A stretch of DNA of 64,000 bases from contig NC_090729.1 of assembly GCF_036898095.1 (NCBI RefSeq), positions 77,762,643 to 77,826,642 of the forward strand, read 5' to 3'. Shown piece after piece: positions 1 through 9,889 of the stretch (position 1 is the first letter of the stretch; each line of letters opens with the position of its first letter). This stretch comes from Palaemon carinicauda. Taxonomy: Eukaryota > Arthropoda > Malacostraca > Decapoda > Palaemonidae. The position numbers and the translations under genes are program-made. Below the pieces are notes generated by a model that made no database searches, had not been told where the DNA came from, and was given only the letters and a program-made list of their open reading frames with translations.

Positions 1-674
1 GGTGGAGCTCTCCGCAGCCGGAGTGTGGGAGCAGGCAGCCTCAGCGTGAGCTGGGCGCACAACCGTGGCAGGTTGTAGGCTAACGGGAGCAGTGTCAACC
101 TTCTCCGCACGAAACTCCTGCATAACCGCAGCTAACTGAGTCTGCATAGACTGCAGTAAAGACCACTTAGGGTCTACAAAAGCGGCAACAGACGGAGCTA
201 CTGTCCGTTGTGACTGAGGGTCTAAAACAGCTGGTGCGGCAACAGACGGAGTTACTGCCTGTTGCGGTACCACCTTGCCTCTCTTGGGAGGTGTGCAGTC
301 GTCGGATGACTGCAGCGAGTCCGAACTGACCCAGTGGCTACACCTGGGCCGTTGGACTTGCGCGGAAGGGACCGACTTGCACTTAAAAAGCTGCGAGATG
401 TGGTCCATGGTTTCATACGAGAAACCTCTTCCGCAGACGAGGAATAAATGGGCTCTCTCGTCTTTGTGTGGGTGGGGCGATCTTGGGTAGATACGCCCGA
501 AACCACGGAGGGAAAAACGTCTGTTCGTTGATCAAGGCCTGTGGAACCCATAAGTCGTTCGACATTACTTCTCCCCTGGGCTTGGGAGCTTGTAAGAGGT
601 CCCGGACTAGGTGAACAACTGGCACGAACAGACGAACCCTCGGACGCAACACTGTAACACTTTGCGCATATCAC
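1..674 (-). pseudogene. DIRS gag fragment (copy E)
   Basis: The reading frame at 252-674 encodes a Ser/Pro/Arg-rich stretch (SVRASCSPSPGPLTSSQAQG, TKTREPIYSSSAEEVSR) closely matching the middle of copy A gag. Gag is taken to be the particle protein of DIRS elements. This section lies downstream of the Cys-rich head and upstream of the conserved core. The Cys-rich head seen in copies A and B is not found upstream, so this gag is broken. The frame ends near 252, while DNA similarity to copy A continues to the window edge, which implies a further frameshift. Confidence 0.7.
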
Positions 675-689
675 TTTATCACTTTGATT

Positions 690-1716
690 TTCTGTTTTGC
701 ACTTATTTCACTGAAATCGAAACTTTAACTGATTTCTACCTGAAACACGCAATCCTATCCTTCATTAAAAGGTAGTAATTGCGAAAACAGTCGTACAATG
801 CAACAGAAAACATAAATAAAGATAAAGAATTCAGTGGCTGGGAAAGAGACTAAACACTAGATCAAATAAACTACGTTTACAATCTCTCACCGCACATAGC
901 CTGGGAACAAGAATAAAACCCTAGAAACGTTTTACCTTCTTCCCCTACAGCGACTAGGGAGGAGAGTAAAAAACGAGAACAACGTTACCAGCTTGAACGA
1001 AACGTTTATTCTCCTCTCTCTCCCTCCGTCTCTATCTCTCTCTCTCTTTCTCTCTTGATTTCGCACCTGAGAGAAGAGCCCAATTATATATCGTTAAAAC
1101 ATGTTATTTGCTAAAGGAAAAAACTGAAAGGTTTTCCAAATAAAAAGTTCCTTTAATTTAGAATTTAAACCATTTAAGCTAAGAAAGAATGAACGAAACG
1201 CCAGAATCGGTTTACTCTTACTGCAAAGTGAAACCGTGATACACTCTCTCTCTATCGTAACGATAGAGCGCATGTTGAACGTCCTCAACTGCGTAGACTA
1301 AAAACTAAACGTTAGTTCATCTTTGAAAACAGTACGAGACTATCAAAGAAATTCTTTCATAAAACATTAAAATTTAAAAAGTATAAAATTCTTTAAAGGT
1401 TAAATACGATATAACGGGCTCAATGTTAATTAACTTCGGTTCCAAGTTAGGACCGCCTACAATCAGGAAAGGTCGCATATAAACAAACATAAAAATTTAT
1501 TGTTATATGTTTATAATAAATGGAAAGTTAATCGAAGAGGCCTATAAAGGCGGAGAGATATAAAATATATAGATCTATAATGTGTTAAGCAAAATTACCA
1601 AAAACCTAAACACACTTCCGTCTAAGGGAGGGGTCGGCCATTTAAAAGTGAAAGAGAGTCCATACTCTCTTCGTCACCATAATTAAATCTATCCAAAACG
1701 AGTTCAAGTTTTGAAA
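690..1716. other. Unassigned segment inside copy E
   Basis: About 1 kb between gag and the terminal repeat of copy E. It contains a pyrimidine-rich tract (about 1010-1060, CT repeats) and AT-rich DNA, with no credible coding region. Copies A and B have nothing comparable at this position. It may be an insertion or a private 5' leader. Confidence 0.4.
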
Positions 1717-2015
1717 TGAAGATAAAACCCCTGCATAGCGAAAGCTCAAAACTGGAATAGTGTACTTCACCAAATCGTTGTGAAAACAAATCCAGTTAGT
1801 AACAGCGTATTTAGTAGGTCTTGCCAGTGGCACGACAGAGAGAAAATTGGTTCTATGTTGACATCGAGTACTTGAGTACCTACTTGACAGATGGCGCTGT
1901 TGATGTACACCCCCACCTGTATAGCGATCGCTGGCGTATTCCGCCCGTAGGTTTTTCTGTCGGGCAGCAGAGCTGACAGCTATATGATCATCGGGTAAGT
2001 TTAATATTGAAAAAA
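1717..2015 (-). repeat. Left inverted terminal repeat, DIRS copy E
   Basis: Matches the copy A left repeat, sharing blocks such as GCACGACAGAGAGAAAATTG, AGATGGCGCTGTTGA and GCGATCGCTGGCG. It ends with GTTTAATATTGAAAAA, the same outer end as copy A (29430-29442). Confidence 0.75.
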
Positions 2016-2416
2016 TACAAATTTCATACAAACACCCTACAAAAGCCTCCTCATTAAGATTCCTAAAATTTCATTGATGGATTCACCTTTGAGATTGCAT
2101 CGCCAGAGCTGATAAAAAGATTTTGAGTAACACAACAGACTGTGTTCAACCGACAGTAATCAATCACAACGAACACATTGATCCACTACTACCTTCTAAT
2201 TTTAAATATTCTTCTATGTGATATGGGCATGACTGATCGTTAGTCTTGTTAAAATAAAATAGCTCTCACCTTTCATTTGTTGAAAAAATTGTAACCCATG
2301 AGGTAAGATTAGTCCTGAAACTTTTATATTTTGTATCATTGTTAAGGAAAGGAGATGGTCTTCCCTCTTGCTATTTCCTTAAAATACAAGATTATCCAGT
2401 ATTTTCAAACATGGAG
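2016..2416. other. Spacer between copies E and C
   Basis: About 400 bases of AT-rich sequence between two divergently oriented DIRS left ends. No ORF, RNA gene or repeat was recognised. Confidence 0.4.
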
Positions 2417-2705
2417 TTTCTGGGCTCCGACCCGTGCCGCCCAGTGAAATGCTCCTTTAACATCATTTCTAAGGTAAAAACTGCTATGAATTTACCAGAG
2501 AAAAATTTGTATAGGAATGCTAGGTTGAACCAAGCTCACTCACCTTAATAAGGTGTCGGTATAATACTGGGGCGTTGAATATATCACAACCAGAGGCCTC
2601 GCACCATTTAGATATCTCCTGTCAACATCCCCGAACAGCGAGGTGCCGTTCAACATCCTACTACTACTAGCAATCCCACGCCAGTGACGTCACTCCTTTA
2701 ATAGC
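2417..2705 (+). repeat. Left inverted terminal repeat, copy C
   Basis: Reverse-complement match to 8741-9040. Shared blocks include CCAGTATTATACCGACACC (right) against GGTGTCGGTATAATACTGG (left), and GACGTCAC at the inner edge. The outer end begins TTTCTGGGCTCCGACC, a variant specific to the left side that recurs, complemented, in the ICR. Confidence 0.88.
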
Positions 2706-2778
2706 ACGCAGTTTGCTAGCCGTATTTTACCTTGTGTGTGAATTTCGCTGGTTTTTTTTTTTCTGGATTTACCTCAAG

Positions 2779-2844
2779 ATGTCGGACTCCGCTGTCCCTC
2801 CATCTAAGTTAAGTACCAGATCTATGAGTTTTGAGATTTTGGAG
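2779..2844 (+). pseudogene. Putative gag leader exon (copy C)
   Basis: A 66-base open segment starting MSDSAVPPSKLSTRS and ending ...EILE. The ATG context (AAGATGTCGGA) and first residues (MSDS) recur in copy D at 43859, and a related leader (MSEAPS...LST) is at 35523. In copy D the sequence right after the equivalent GGAG is GTAGCA, a plausible 5' splice site. Copy C has GGGGCC there, so the site looks mutated. The spliced-leader model is inference. Confidence 0.45.
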
Positions 2845-3899
2845 GGGGCCTTGCCCCTTTTTGTTTATATTATTCAGCTTTATTATTCACGACCTTGCGT
2901 GGGTCTCTCATGGCGCTCGGCTCCCTCCTCTCTCTCTCTCGTTCGTTCTTAACGATTTTCAATAAGTCCTCCATACTGATTGTTTCTCGTTATGAACCTT
3001 ACGGATATCCACGGTTCACACACCGTATTAATTTTATATTGTCCTGGTTTTTATGATAACAGTTATTACATATACGTGTGCGTAGTTTCGGTAGGTTGGC
3101 ATGCCTGATCGCCTTCGGCGTTCTATTTCACATATTATTACTTGGATTATTTACGTTTGCACGCCACGGACTTGCTTATCATTTTAACGTCATTCGTTTG
3201 CTGCATTAGCTCGAGGGGCTTTCATGAGTCAGATATTACATACTGTATTAGTTTTCCTTTTGTTAGCACTTCACTGACCCTATGTTATGTTGGTAGCCCT
3301 GCCTACTCCCAGCGCCTTCAGGCTTGATTTTCTCCTGTCTCATGTTCGCTCCCTCGTTGGTTTTACGATTGATGTATAGCTAATTTTATTATTATCATCA
3401 TCCAGCATGCCTTCCTATCTTATTTTACCATGCGTTATGTTTATTATAGTGTTATTAGTCCCTACGCGTGATCATATCAATCGTGGGTCTGGCAGGTTGG
3501 TATACCTACTATCGCCCCACTCCTAGCCTCCTCCCGCCGATACCCCACCCCAGGGTTCCCTCCCTCTCTCTCTCCCGATCGAGTTTGAGTCACTTTATAG
3601 CGCTATGTACCCCTCCCGGGGGCATCTGCTTTGCACGGACGGTTCCCGTTGATCTGTGAGGCATACTATTATTATACATTAACGTACATTACTTACTCTT
3701 TCCACTACTCTACCCGGTCATAGTCGTTTTCTTTCCGTCGCTCGTTTGGCCAACGACCGGCGGGAAGTTTTCGGCTCGGTCCGTGGTACCTTGTTATGTT
3801 ATATTATTTATTAAGTTTTGTACGTGCTACTCCCCCGGTCCCGCACGTCACGGACCCGTTAAAGATCCCTTTCCCCCTCTAGTGTCACGCACCTCATGG

Positions 3900-3903
<4 letters not shown>

Positions 3904-3996
<93 letters not shown>

Positions 3997-4019
3997 TATA
4001 TATATATATATATATATAT
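3904..4019. repeat. (TA)n microsatellite
   Basis: About 115 bases of nearly pure TA with one interruption (ACAGTATA near 3993), inside the intron-like part of copy C. Open frames translating as Ile-Tyr runs here are artefacts. Confidence 0.95.
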
Positions 4020-4459
4020 TAAGATTTCATTACGGGATCCCCGGAAGTAGCTTTTATACATTACCATCCGGTCGAGTTGTTTAGTTGCGCCTCTGGAGCC
4101 AACGTTACTCATTCTTACTTGGATTAACTTTTTATTAGTCACATATATATATTATATATACGATCCTTGTTCTCGACCTTCCCTTCCCTCTTTTGATATG
4201 ATCACGGTTACGGTCTGACTTGATTTCAATTCCTTTTACAATCAAAATAGTTATTTTGATATTGATATTTAAGCACTCCGGACCCCCCGGGTCGCGATTT
4301 GCTTACATTCATTCAATATACTTTATGGCTATATATAAAAGATTTATATCATGATATTGACATATATATACGTAGATATTTAAGCTGTGCCTTCAACCTC
4401 TCACGGAGTAGTCTCCGTTCCGGCACCTGTTTCCCCCCCCGGCGGAATCTTCTGACCCG

Positions 4460-5620
4460 GTGGATTTTTCCGAGAAGACGTTTGCTCGTTTTGAGTCGAT
4501 ACTATCGTCTCATACGCGACAATCACAAGAGAGAATAGCTTCTATGGAGAGCCTAGTTCAGGGACTCATGCGCTCGGGGCTGCCACCGCCACAACAGCAA
4601 TACCCCGTCCCCGACGCCTCCAAGCTTCCTCCTTTCCATAAGAATAACCCTTGGAGGTTGGCATTGCATGCCCCCTTCTCGGAGGGTATGTTGTCAATCG
4701 GAGATTTCGGTACCCGGCCTCTTGCGGATTATGAATTCTACCCGCCGGGTCTTGAATTCCCCTTCCCGGGCTACGCTCGCCTCAAGGAAGAGGCTCTGAT
4801 TCGATTGGATAAGGTCCCAAAGGAAACTGTTAATTTTCCTAAAGAACAGGCACAGTCTCTCTTGGTCCGCGTGTTCAATGAGTGGCATTGCTTGAACACA
4901 ATGATTACGGCCTACAAAAGTTCATATACTATGTTTGTGGCCGACGACCAGACCCCTACCCCATGTGCGACCAAGATCATAGAGACAGTCTTTCAGGCTA
5001 TCAAGGAAGAGAAGCCTTTACCTCACCTCAGGGAGACCGACTTACCCTCCCTTCTCTTTCCGGGAGACGGTGAATGTTGGCGGAACGCCCCAGCTACCTT
5101 CTCGGTAGGTAAGTTGAGCCCGGACTGTGCCTCGACGCAGTTCAGCGAATGGCTTCCCAAACTCCCGGAGTCTCTCATTAAATTGGAATATGAGTCGAGA
5201 TGTAGATTCAGCAGATCCCTTAATTCAGTTGCCCTTTCTGAATTGACTGTCGCCACTTACACCGAGGAGGACCTCCTTAAGGCCCTCACTAAGTCGCTTT
5301 TGCAAAACTTTATGGCTGACGCCTATGATTTGGCAAATGCCAGGACCCATTGTCGACGACACGTTCTATCCAAAGCCACGATTAGGGACGAACCTAATAG
5401 GCTCATCAAAGCTCCAGTCTGGGGCCCAGATCTTTTCCCAGGGGACTTAGTTAACTCGGTCCTTAGCGAGGCAGCTAGAGCCAACCAAAACCTCAAGGTT
5501 AGGTGGGGCCTGGTTTCAAAGAGGAGATATGAGCCTACTAGTACCCCAATTCGAGGTAGGAAGAGATTGAGGCCCTTCCAATCTTCCCAATTCGGGCAAC
5601 CTCTGCAAGTAGTTCAACCG
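4460..5620 (+). pseudogene. DIRS gag, C-terminal two-thirds (copy C)
   Basis: Encodes the conserved core of this family's gag, aligned with copy D (46420-47520). Shared landmarks are NNPWR, FYPPGLEFPFPGYARL, LDKVPKETV, LLFPGDGECW and APATFSVGKLSPDCASTQFS. Gag should assemble the particle; no enzyme motif is seen. About 1 kb of the N-terminal part present in copy D (Cys-rich exon and the 45812-46410 part of the main exon) is missing, so the frame begins abruptly. The RGG-rich tail of copy D (47700-47825) is also absent, and the frame runs straight into a displaced RT frame. Confidence 0.75.
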
Positions 5621-5639
5621 GTCTCAGTCCACGGAAGAA

Positions 5640-7070
5640 CTACGTTCCTTCACAAAAGATCTGCTACTAATGAATGCAACCCAAAGTTTACGTCGCTCAA
5701 GATTTCACGGAGGCTTGTTCAGCGTGCCAAAGAAAGACTCAGACAAACGAAGAGTAATCCAGGACCTGTCTCGTTTAAGTTCCTTCACTCGTTGCGACAA
5801 ATCCCATATGCTTACCGTCTCGCAGGTGTGGACCTTACTTCCCCGTGGGGCCGTCACCACCTCCATCGATCTTACAGATGCCTACTATCACGTTCCAATA
5901 GCAAGGCATTTTCGTTTTTTTCTGGGCTTCAAGCTATGACAAACAAGCCTATGCATTCAAAGTGATGCTATTGGGGCTCAACATACCACCCAGAATCTTC
6001 ACCAAACTAGCAGAGACAGTAATTCAAGAGCTTCGGACTCAGGGGATACAGGTAGTAGCCTATCTAGACGATTAGCTAATCTTGTCAGACAATGCCCAGA
6101 TTTCCCGCGTAGCAACGAACAAAGTCCTCACCTTCCTTCGGCAACTGGGATTCCAAGTCAACCTCGAGAAATCCCGCCGGGTCCCACAGACCAAGTTTCA
6201 ATGGCTGGGACTACAAGGGGACCTGTTCTCCCATACGCTGTGCCTCCCCAAAGCCGAAAGGAAGGTGATAGCGAGGAATACAAAACAATTTCTCAAGGAA
6301 AAGTTGACCTTCCGAAGGAGCCGAGCGTGGATCCTAGGTTCCTTACAGTTCGCCTCCGTGACAGACGTCGTCCTGAGGTCCAAACTCAAGGACATAAACA
6401 GAGTGTGGCGCTCCAGAGCAACCACAATACGCCGAGACAGACGTGCTCGCCTTTCCCCAACCCTGAGAAAAAGTCTGCAGACTTGGACGAAGATCAAGAA
6501 TCTTTCCAAGTCGGTTCCTTTACAACACAAGAAAGTCCAAGGGTTATGGTCACCGGTCTTACAACAAATGCACGTCAACGTCCTAGAGGCCATGGCAGTC
6601 TTCCTCACTTTAAAACGTCTCAATCCAGCCAGGAATCTCCATATCGGACTGGTTCTCGACAGTGCAGTCATAGTACACTGCCTCAACAGAGATGACTCCA
6701 GATCACCCCGAATAAACCACATCGTGTTGAAGTTTTTCTCCATGGCGGCAATGCACAAGTGGCACCTGTCAGCAGTCCATCTAGCAGGAGTCCGGAATGT
6801 GGTAGAGGACTTACTTTCCCGGACGACCCCGCTAGTCGGAATGGTCACTAGACAATCGATCTTTCCAGTGGATGATATCTCAAGTCCCGGGTCTCCAGGT
6901 GGATCTGTTTGCGACGGAATCCAATCGCAAAATAGATTGTTACGTAGCCCCCAACCTGGACCCTCAGGATTATGCCACGGACTCTATGATTCTAGATTGG
7001 AATACCTGGAAGACGATTTATCTGTTTCCTCCGGTGACCCTCCTGCTGAAAGTTCTGCACTAACTCAGAT
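5640..7070 (+). pseudogene. DIRS reverse transcriptase-RNase H-methylase-like region (copy C)
   Basis: RT blocks appear in order: FSVPKKDSDKRRVIQDLSRL, TSIDLTDAYYHVP (first catalytic Asp, frame of 5670-5939), then, after a frameshift near 5940, VAYLDD followed at once by TAG at 6073-6075 where copy D has Trp. Downstream are LEKSRRVPQTKFQWLGL, SLQFASV and the RNase H thumb. The first RNase H Asp motif, present in copy D as IIHTDASLTGWGGYS, is deleted, so KSVPLQ runs directly into KVQGLWS. The distal RNase H part (LDSAVIVHCLNRDD, HLAGVRNVV) survives. The methylase-like block (VDLFATESN, YVAPNLDP, YLFPPV) sits in a different frame at 6872-7063. This is a dead copy. Confidence 0.85.
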
Positions 7071-7080
7071 CCTTCAAAGG

Positions 7081-8229
7081 TCAAGTGGCTCTCATAGCCC
7101 CCAACTGGCCCAAGAGCAATTGGTTCCCCTTGTTGCTAGAACCAGGTCTGCGCCCCCGGCGGATTCCCAGTCCGGTGTTAACAAAGACAGTGCAAACTCG
7201 CAATGTGTTCGCTTCCTCAAGGATTCTGAATGCCCTAACTTTATGGACTTCCTGAAGTTCGCAGCCCAACGGGGTGCAAACATCGATCCTTTGAATACTA
7301 TTTTCCTGGAATCTGACAAAAGGGAATCTACTCTCCGTCAATATGACTCAGCTGTCAAGAAATTAGCTAAGTTCTTGAAAGATTCCCAAGTTGAGAAAAT
7401 GACGATGAACCTAACTGTGACATTCTTCAGAACTCTCTTCGAATCTGGCCTGGCAGCCAATACCATTACTACAATCAAGTCAGCCTTGAAAAAGATCTTC
7501 CATATTGGTTTTGACATTGATCTAACGGATTCATATTTCTCATCCATTCCGAGCGCTTGTGCCAGACTAAAACCTTCAACTCGCCCTAGCGCAGTTTCCT
7601 GGTTTTTGAACGATGTTCTTAAGCTAGCCTCTGACACCTCAAATGAATCCTGTAACTATATGGCATTGTTAAGAAAGTCACTTTTTCTTTTGAGCCTCGC
7701 CTCGGGCTCTAGAATCTCAGAATTGTCAGCCTTATCTAGAGACCCTGGTCATATAGAGTTTCTCTCTTCGGGTGAGGTTCTTCTCTCTCCTAACAAAGTT
7801 TTCCTGGCTAAAAATGAAGACCCCCAAAACAGGTGGTCTCCCTGGAAGATTGTTCCACTTCCTCGGGATCCATCCCTGTGTCCAGTTACCACCCTGAAAG
7901 CCTACTTAGGTAGAACTTCCACTACAACCACAGGGCCCTTATTTATTAGAGAACACGGAGGAACTATTACCCTTAAGGGAATTAGACAACAAATTCTTTA
8001 TTTTATTAAACAAGCTAATCCTGCATCATTCCCACATGTCCATGATATTAGAGCTGTGGCTACCTCAATTAATTTTTTCCACCATATGAAATCTGATGAG
8101 CTCTCAAAACATACGGGTTGGAAGTCCCCTAAAGTTTTCAAGCGCCACTACCTAAAACCTTTAGAAGCTCTTAGATTTGCCACAGTAGCTGCAGGGAATA
8201 TAGTTCCTCCTGAAGGTACTGAGTCCTAA
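7081..8229 (+). CDS. DIRS tyrosine recombinase (copy C)
   Basis: Tyrosine recombinase domain of a DIRS element. This family would integrate the circular cDNA by strand exchange without a target duplication. The N-terminal SAM-like region (FLESDKRESTLRQYDSAVKK) precedes the catalytic domain with the full tetrad: Arg in ASGSRISELSAL, His-x-x-Arg in HVHDIRAVATS, Trp in TGWKSP, and Tyr in FKRHYLKP. It ends with TAA at 8227-8229. The frame stays open upstream to 6082 only because a small indel in the RNase H region joined the RT and YR frames. In copy D the two domains are in different frames, so the start given here is a domain estimate, not an ATG. Confidence 0.85.
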   Translation, partial: SSGSHSPQLAQEQLVPLVARTRSAPPADSQSGVNKDSANSQCVRFLKDSECPNFMDFLKFAAQRGANIDPLNTIFLESDKRESTLRQYDSAVKKLAKFLKDSQVEKMTMNLTVTFFRTLFESGLAANTITTIKSALKKIFHIGFDIDLTDSYFSSIPSACARLKPSTRPSAVSWFLNDVLKLASDTSNESCNYMALLRKSLFLLSLASGSRISELSALSRDPGHIEFLSSGEVLLSPNKVFLAKNEDPQNRWSPWKIVPLPRDPSLCPVTTLKAYLGRTSTTTTGPLFIREHGGTITLKGIRQQILYFIKQANPASFPHVHDIRAVATSINFFHHMKSDELSKHTGWKSPKVFKRHYLKPLEALRFATVAAGNIVPPEGTES

Positions 8230-8621
8230 TCACAACGTTTTGCTCTGTCCTCTTTCCCTCCTGCCTGGCTTACCTGTTGTTCCTACCTGTTTTGTTACTA
8301 TACACCCTTATGGTGTATTATTTTATTATTCAATTGTTCAATTTCACGAATTGTTTTCATTACACTTGTTCTTAATCCCCGAGCTGATTTTTTGCATTTT
8401 TGATTACCAAGCTGGATTCCCACTATTCATATCTGTTGAATTCTACCTACGGGTTTCATTATTGATTGTTTACCATGTCTATTTATCACTGTCATATACA
8501 CGATCTATTTTTACGGGTTTCCACATCCCTCTTTTTTTATATTAAACTCATCAACTCTGTTATTTTGTGTTATTCCCTCTTCAGGTAGTTAGCCATATTG
8601 GGTCCCCATTCTCTGGTACGT

Positions 8622-8704
8622 TTTCACTGGGTCGGACCCCAGAAAAGGGATTTTGACGAAGGAAAAATCTATTTCTGGGCGAGAGACCCGTGCCGCCCAG
8701 TGAA
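8622..8704 (+). repeat. Internal complementary region (ICR), copy C
   Basis: The first part (TTTTCACTGGGTCGGACCCC, then AGAAA) is the complement of the left outer end (2417-2450) with a short internal loss. The second part (AAAAGGGATTTTGACGAAGG through GTGCCGCCCAGTGAA) is the complement of the right outer end (9005-9060). A junction of both complemented ends is the defining ICR of DIRS1-type elements, which is thought to template repair of the termini and circle formation. Confidence 0.88.
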
Positions 8705-8740
8705 CCCACCCGTCCCTCCCTGCTTGAGCCCCAATCTGGG

Positions 8741-9060
8741 GTGCTATAAGGAGTGACGTCACTGGCGTGGGATTGCTAGTAGTAGTAGGATGTTGAACAG
8801 CACCTCGCTGTTCGGGGATGTTGACAGGAGATATCTAAATGGTGCGAGGCCTCTGGTTGTGATATATTCAACGCCCCAGTATTATACCGACACCTTATTA
8901 AGGTGAGCGAGCTGGGTTCAACCTAGCATTCCTATACAAATTTTTCTCTGGTAAATTCATAGCAGTTTTTACCTTAGAAATGATGTTAAAGGAGCATTTC
9001 ACTGGGCGGCACGGGTCTCTCGCCCAGAAATAGATTTTTCCTTCGCCAAGATCCCTTTTT
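8741..9060 (+). repeat. Right inverted terminal repeat, copy C
   Basis: Inverted match to 2417-2705, extended outward by about 30 bases (ATAGATTTTTCCTTCGCCAA, then GATCCC) that are absent from the left end. Unequal repeats of this kind are typical of DIRS elements. Confidence 0.88.
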
Positions 9061-9262
9061 TTATGATAAAACAAAGTTTTATGAATGCTTACCTGGCAGT
9101 TATATATATATAGCTTAAGTCTCTGACTTCCGGCAGAATTTATTCGAAAATCGCGGCAACCGCCTTGTGGTGGTTGTGCGGTTAGGTGGTTAACAACCCT
9201 TACAGGGTGGTACCTGGAATCATTCCCGTTTTCTGTTCTTCAGATTATCTTTGCCCAACCTG
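9060..9262 (-). repeat. Right inverted terminal repeat, copy B
   Basis: Inverted match to 14985-15165, for example CCGCCTTGTGGTGGTTGTGC here and GCACAACCACCACAAGGCGG there. Also shared are the block around GTGGTTAACAACCCTTACAG and the inner edge CCGTTTTCTGTTCTTCAGAT. Confidence 0.88.
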
Positions 9263-9294
9263 TCTCCTGAGGGGAGGTGGGTGGGCTTTAAAAT

Positions 9295-9395
9295 ATATAT
9301 ATAACTGCCAGGTAAGTATTCATAAAATTTTGTTTTATCATAAAAACTCCATTTTTATGAATAGTACTTACCTGGCAGTTATATATATATATAGC
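9295..9395 (-). repeat. Internal complementary region (ICR), copy B
   Basis: The first half (AACTGCCAGGTAAGTATTCA through TTTTATCATAAAAA) is the complement of the low-coordinate outer end (9060-9105). The second half (TTTTTATGAATAGTACTTAC through GCAGTTATATATATA) is the complement of the high-coordinate outer end (15131-15176). Even the end-specific difference (ATTCA versus ACTATTCA) is carried over, as the DIRS circle model predicts. Confidence 0.88.
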
Positions 9396-9889
9396 TGATT
9401 CACACATTTGGAGGAAGGAAACAGACAGTAAACATTGTTGGAGAAACAACAAAAGAGTTGTAGGAGGAAAAACACCTTGATTCCTTACCTGCTAAGGTAG
9501 CTGACTTCAAAGGTTACTGCCTCTGAGTCGCTTTCCCTTAGGAGTGTTCAGCCAGGAGTAGACCTGCTATGCTGCAAACAACTCAATCGAGTCTGTCAAA
9601 GGGGTAAGACCAACAACTTGACTAGACTTCAGAAACTACCTTCGCCCCAAATAATAAAAACCTGCAACCTTACTAAAACTAACCACCTAACCTTGCAGAA
9701 ATAGATATAAACTATCTATCTGGACTGAGGGAACCGTACCACAAGACGAGGTCCTCAGACAACCATAAAAACACAAACCTTCATACATGCATACAAACTA
9801 CGGTTGAGTGGGGGTAGTAACTCCTTTGCCTAATATAGAAGCCGCAGCTACATATGGGCCCAAGGTATAACGCTTGTCATAGTCTACTC
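9396..9889. other. Non-coding 3' region of copy B
   Basis: About 490 bases between the ICR and the recombinase frame. The part near 9830-9890 still encodes, out of frame, the YR tail (YTLGPY then Ala-rich). The rest shows no ORF and is taken as the element's 3' untranslated region. Confidence 0.5.

Larger units (their letters stand above)
1..2015 (-). mobile_element. DIRS retrotransposon copy E, 5' part only (cut by window edge)
   Basis: This is the 5' end of a DIRS-type tyrosine-recombinase retrotransposon, read leftward and running off the window start. It has a left inverted terminal repeat at about 1717-2015 that aligns along its length with the left repeat of copy A (29150-29443). It also has gag coding sequence at 1-680 that aligns with copy A around 27985-28620. 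The ~1 kb between them has no counterpart in copy A, where gag starts about 100 bases from the terminal repeat, so E carries an insertion or a replaced 5' segment. Family assignment follows from similarity to copy A. RT and recombinase lie outside the window. Confidence 0.8.
2417..9060 (+). mobile_element. DIRS retrotransposon copy C, full span but inactive
   Basis: A complete DIRS span of about 6.6 kb. In order: left terminal repeat (2417-2705), a leader exon, an intron-like region with a (TA)n expansion, a truncated gag, RT/RNase H/methylase-like, tyrosine recombinase, internal complementary region (8622-8704) and right terminal repeat (8741-9060, inverted relative to the left). No target-site duplication is evident, as expected for YR elements. 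Inactivating lesions are a stop just after the RT YLDD motif, loss of the first RNase H motif, and several frameshifts. The recombinase tetrad is intact. The right end abuts copy B directly. Confidence 0.9.

Noticed and set aside
3783..4142. ORFs on both strands rich in Ile-Tyr
   Set aside because: Translation of the (TA)n microsatellite, not genes.
4694..7637. Antisense ORFs across copy C
   Set aside because: Shadow frames of gag, RT and YR coding.
6082..8229. A natural RT-tyrosine recombinase fusion protein
   Set aside because: Copy D has the domains in different frames. In copy C an indel and a deletion in RNase H join them by accident.
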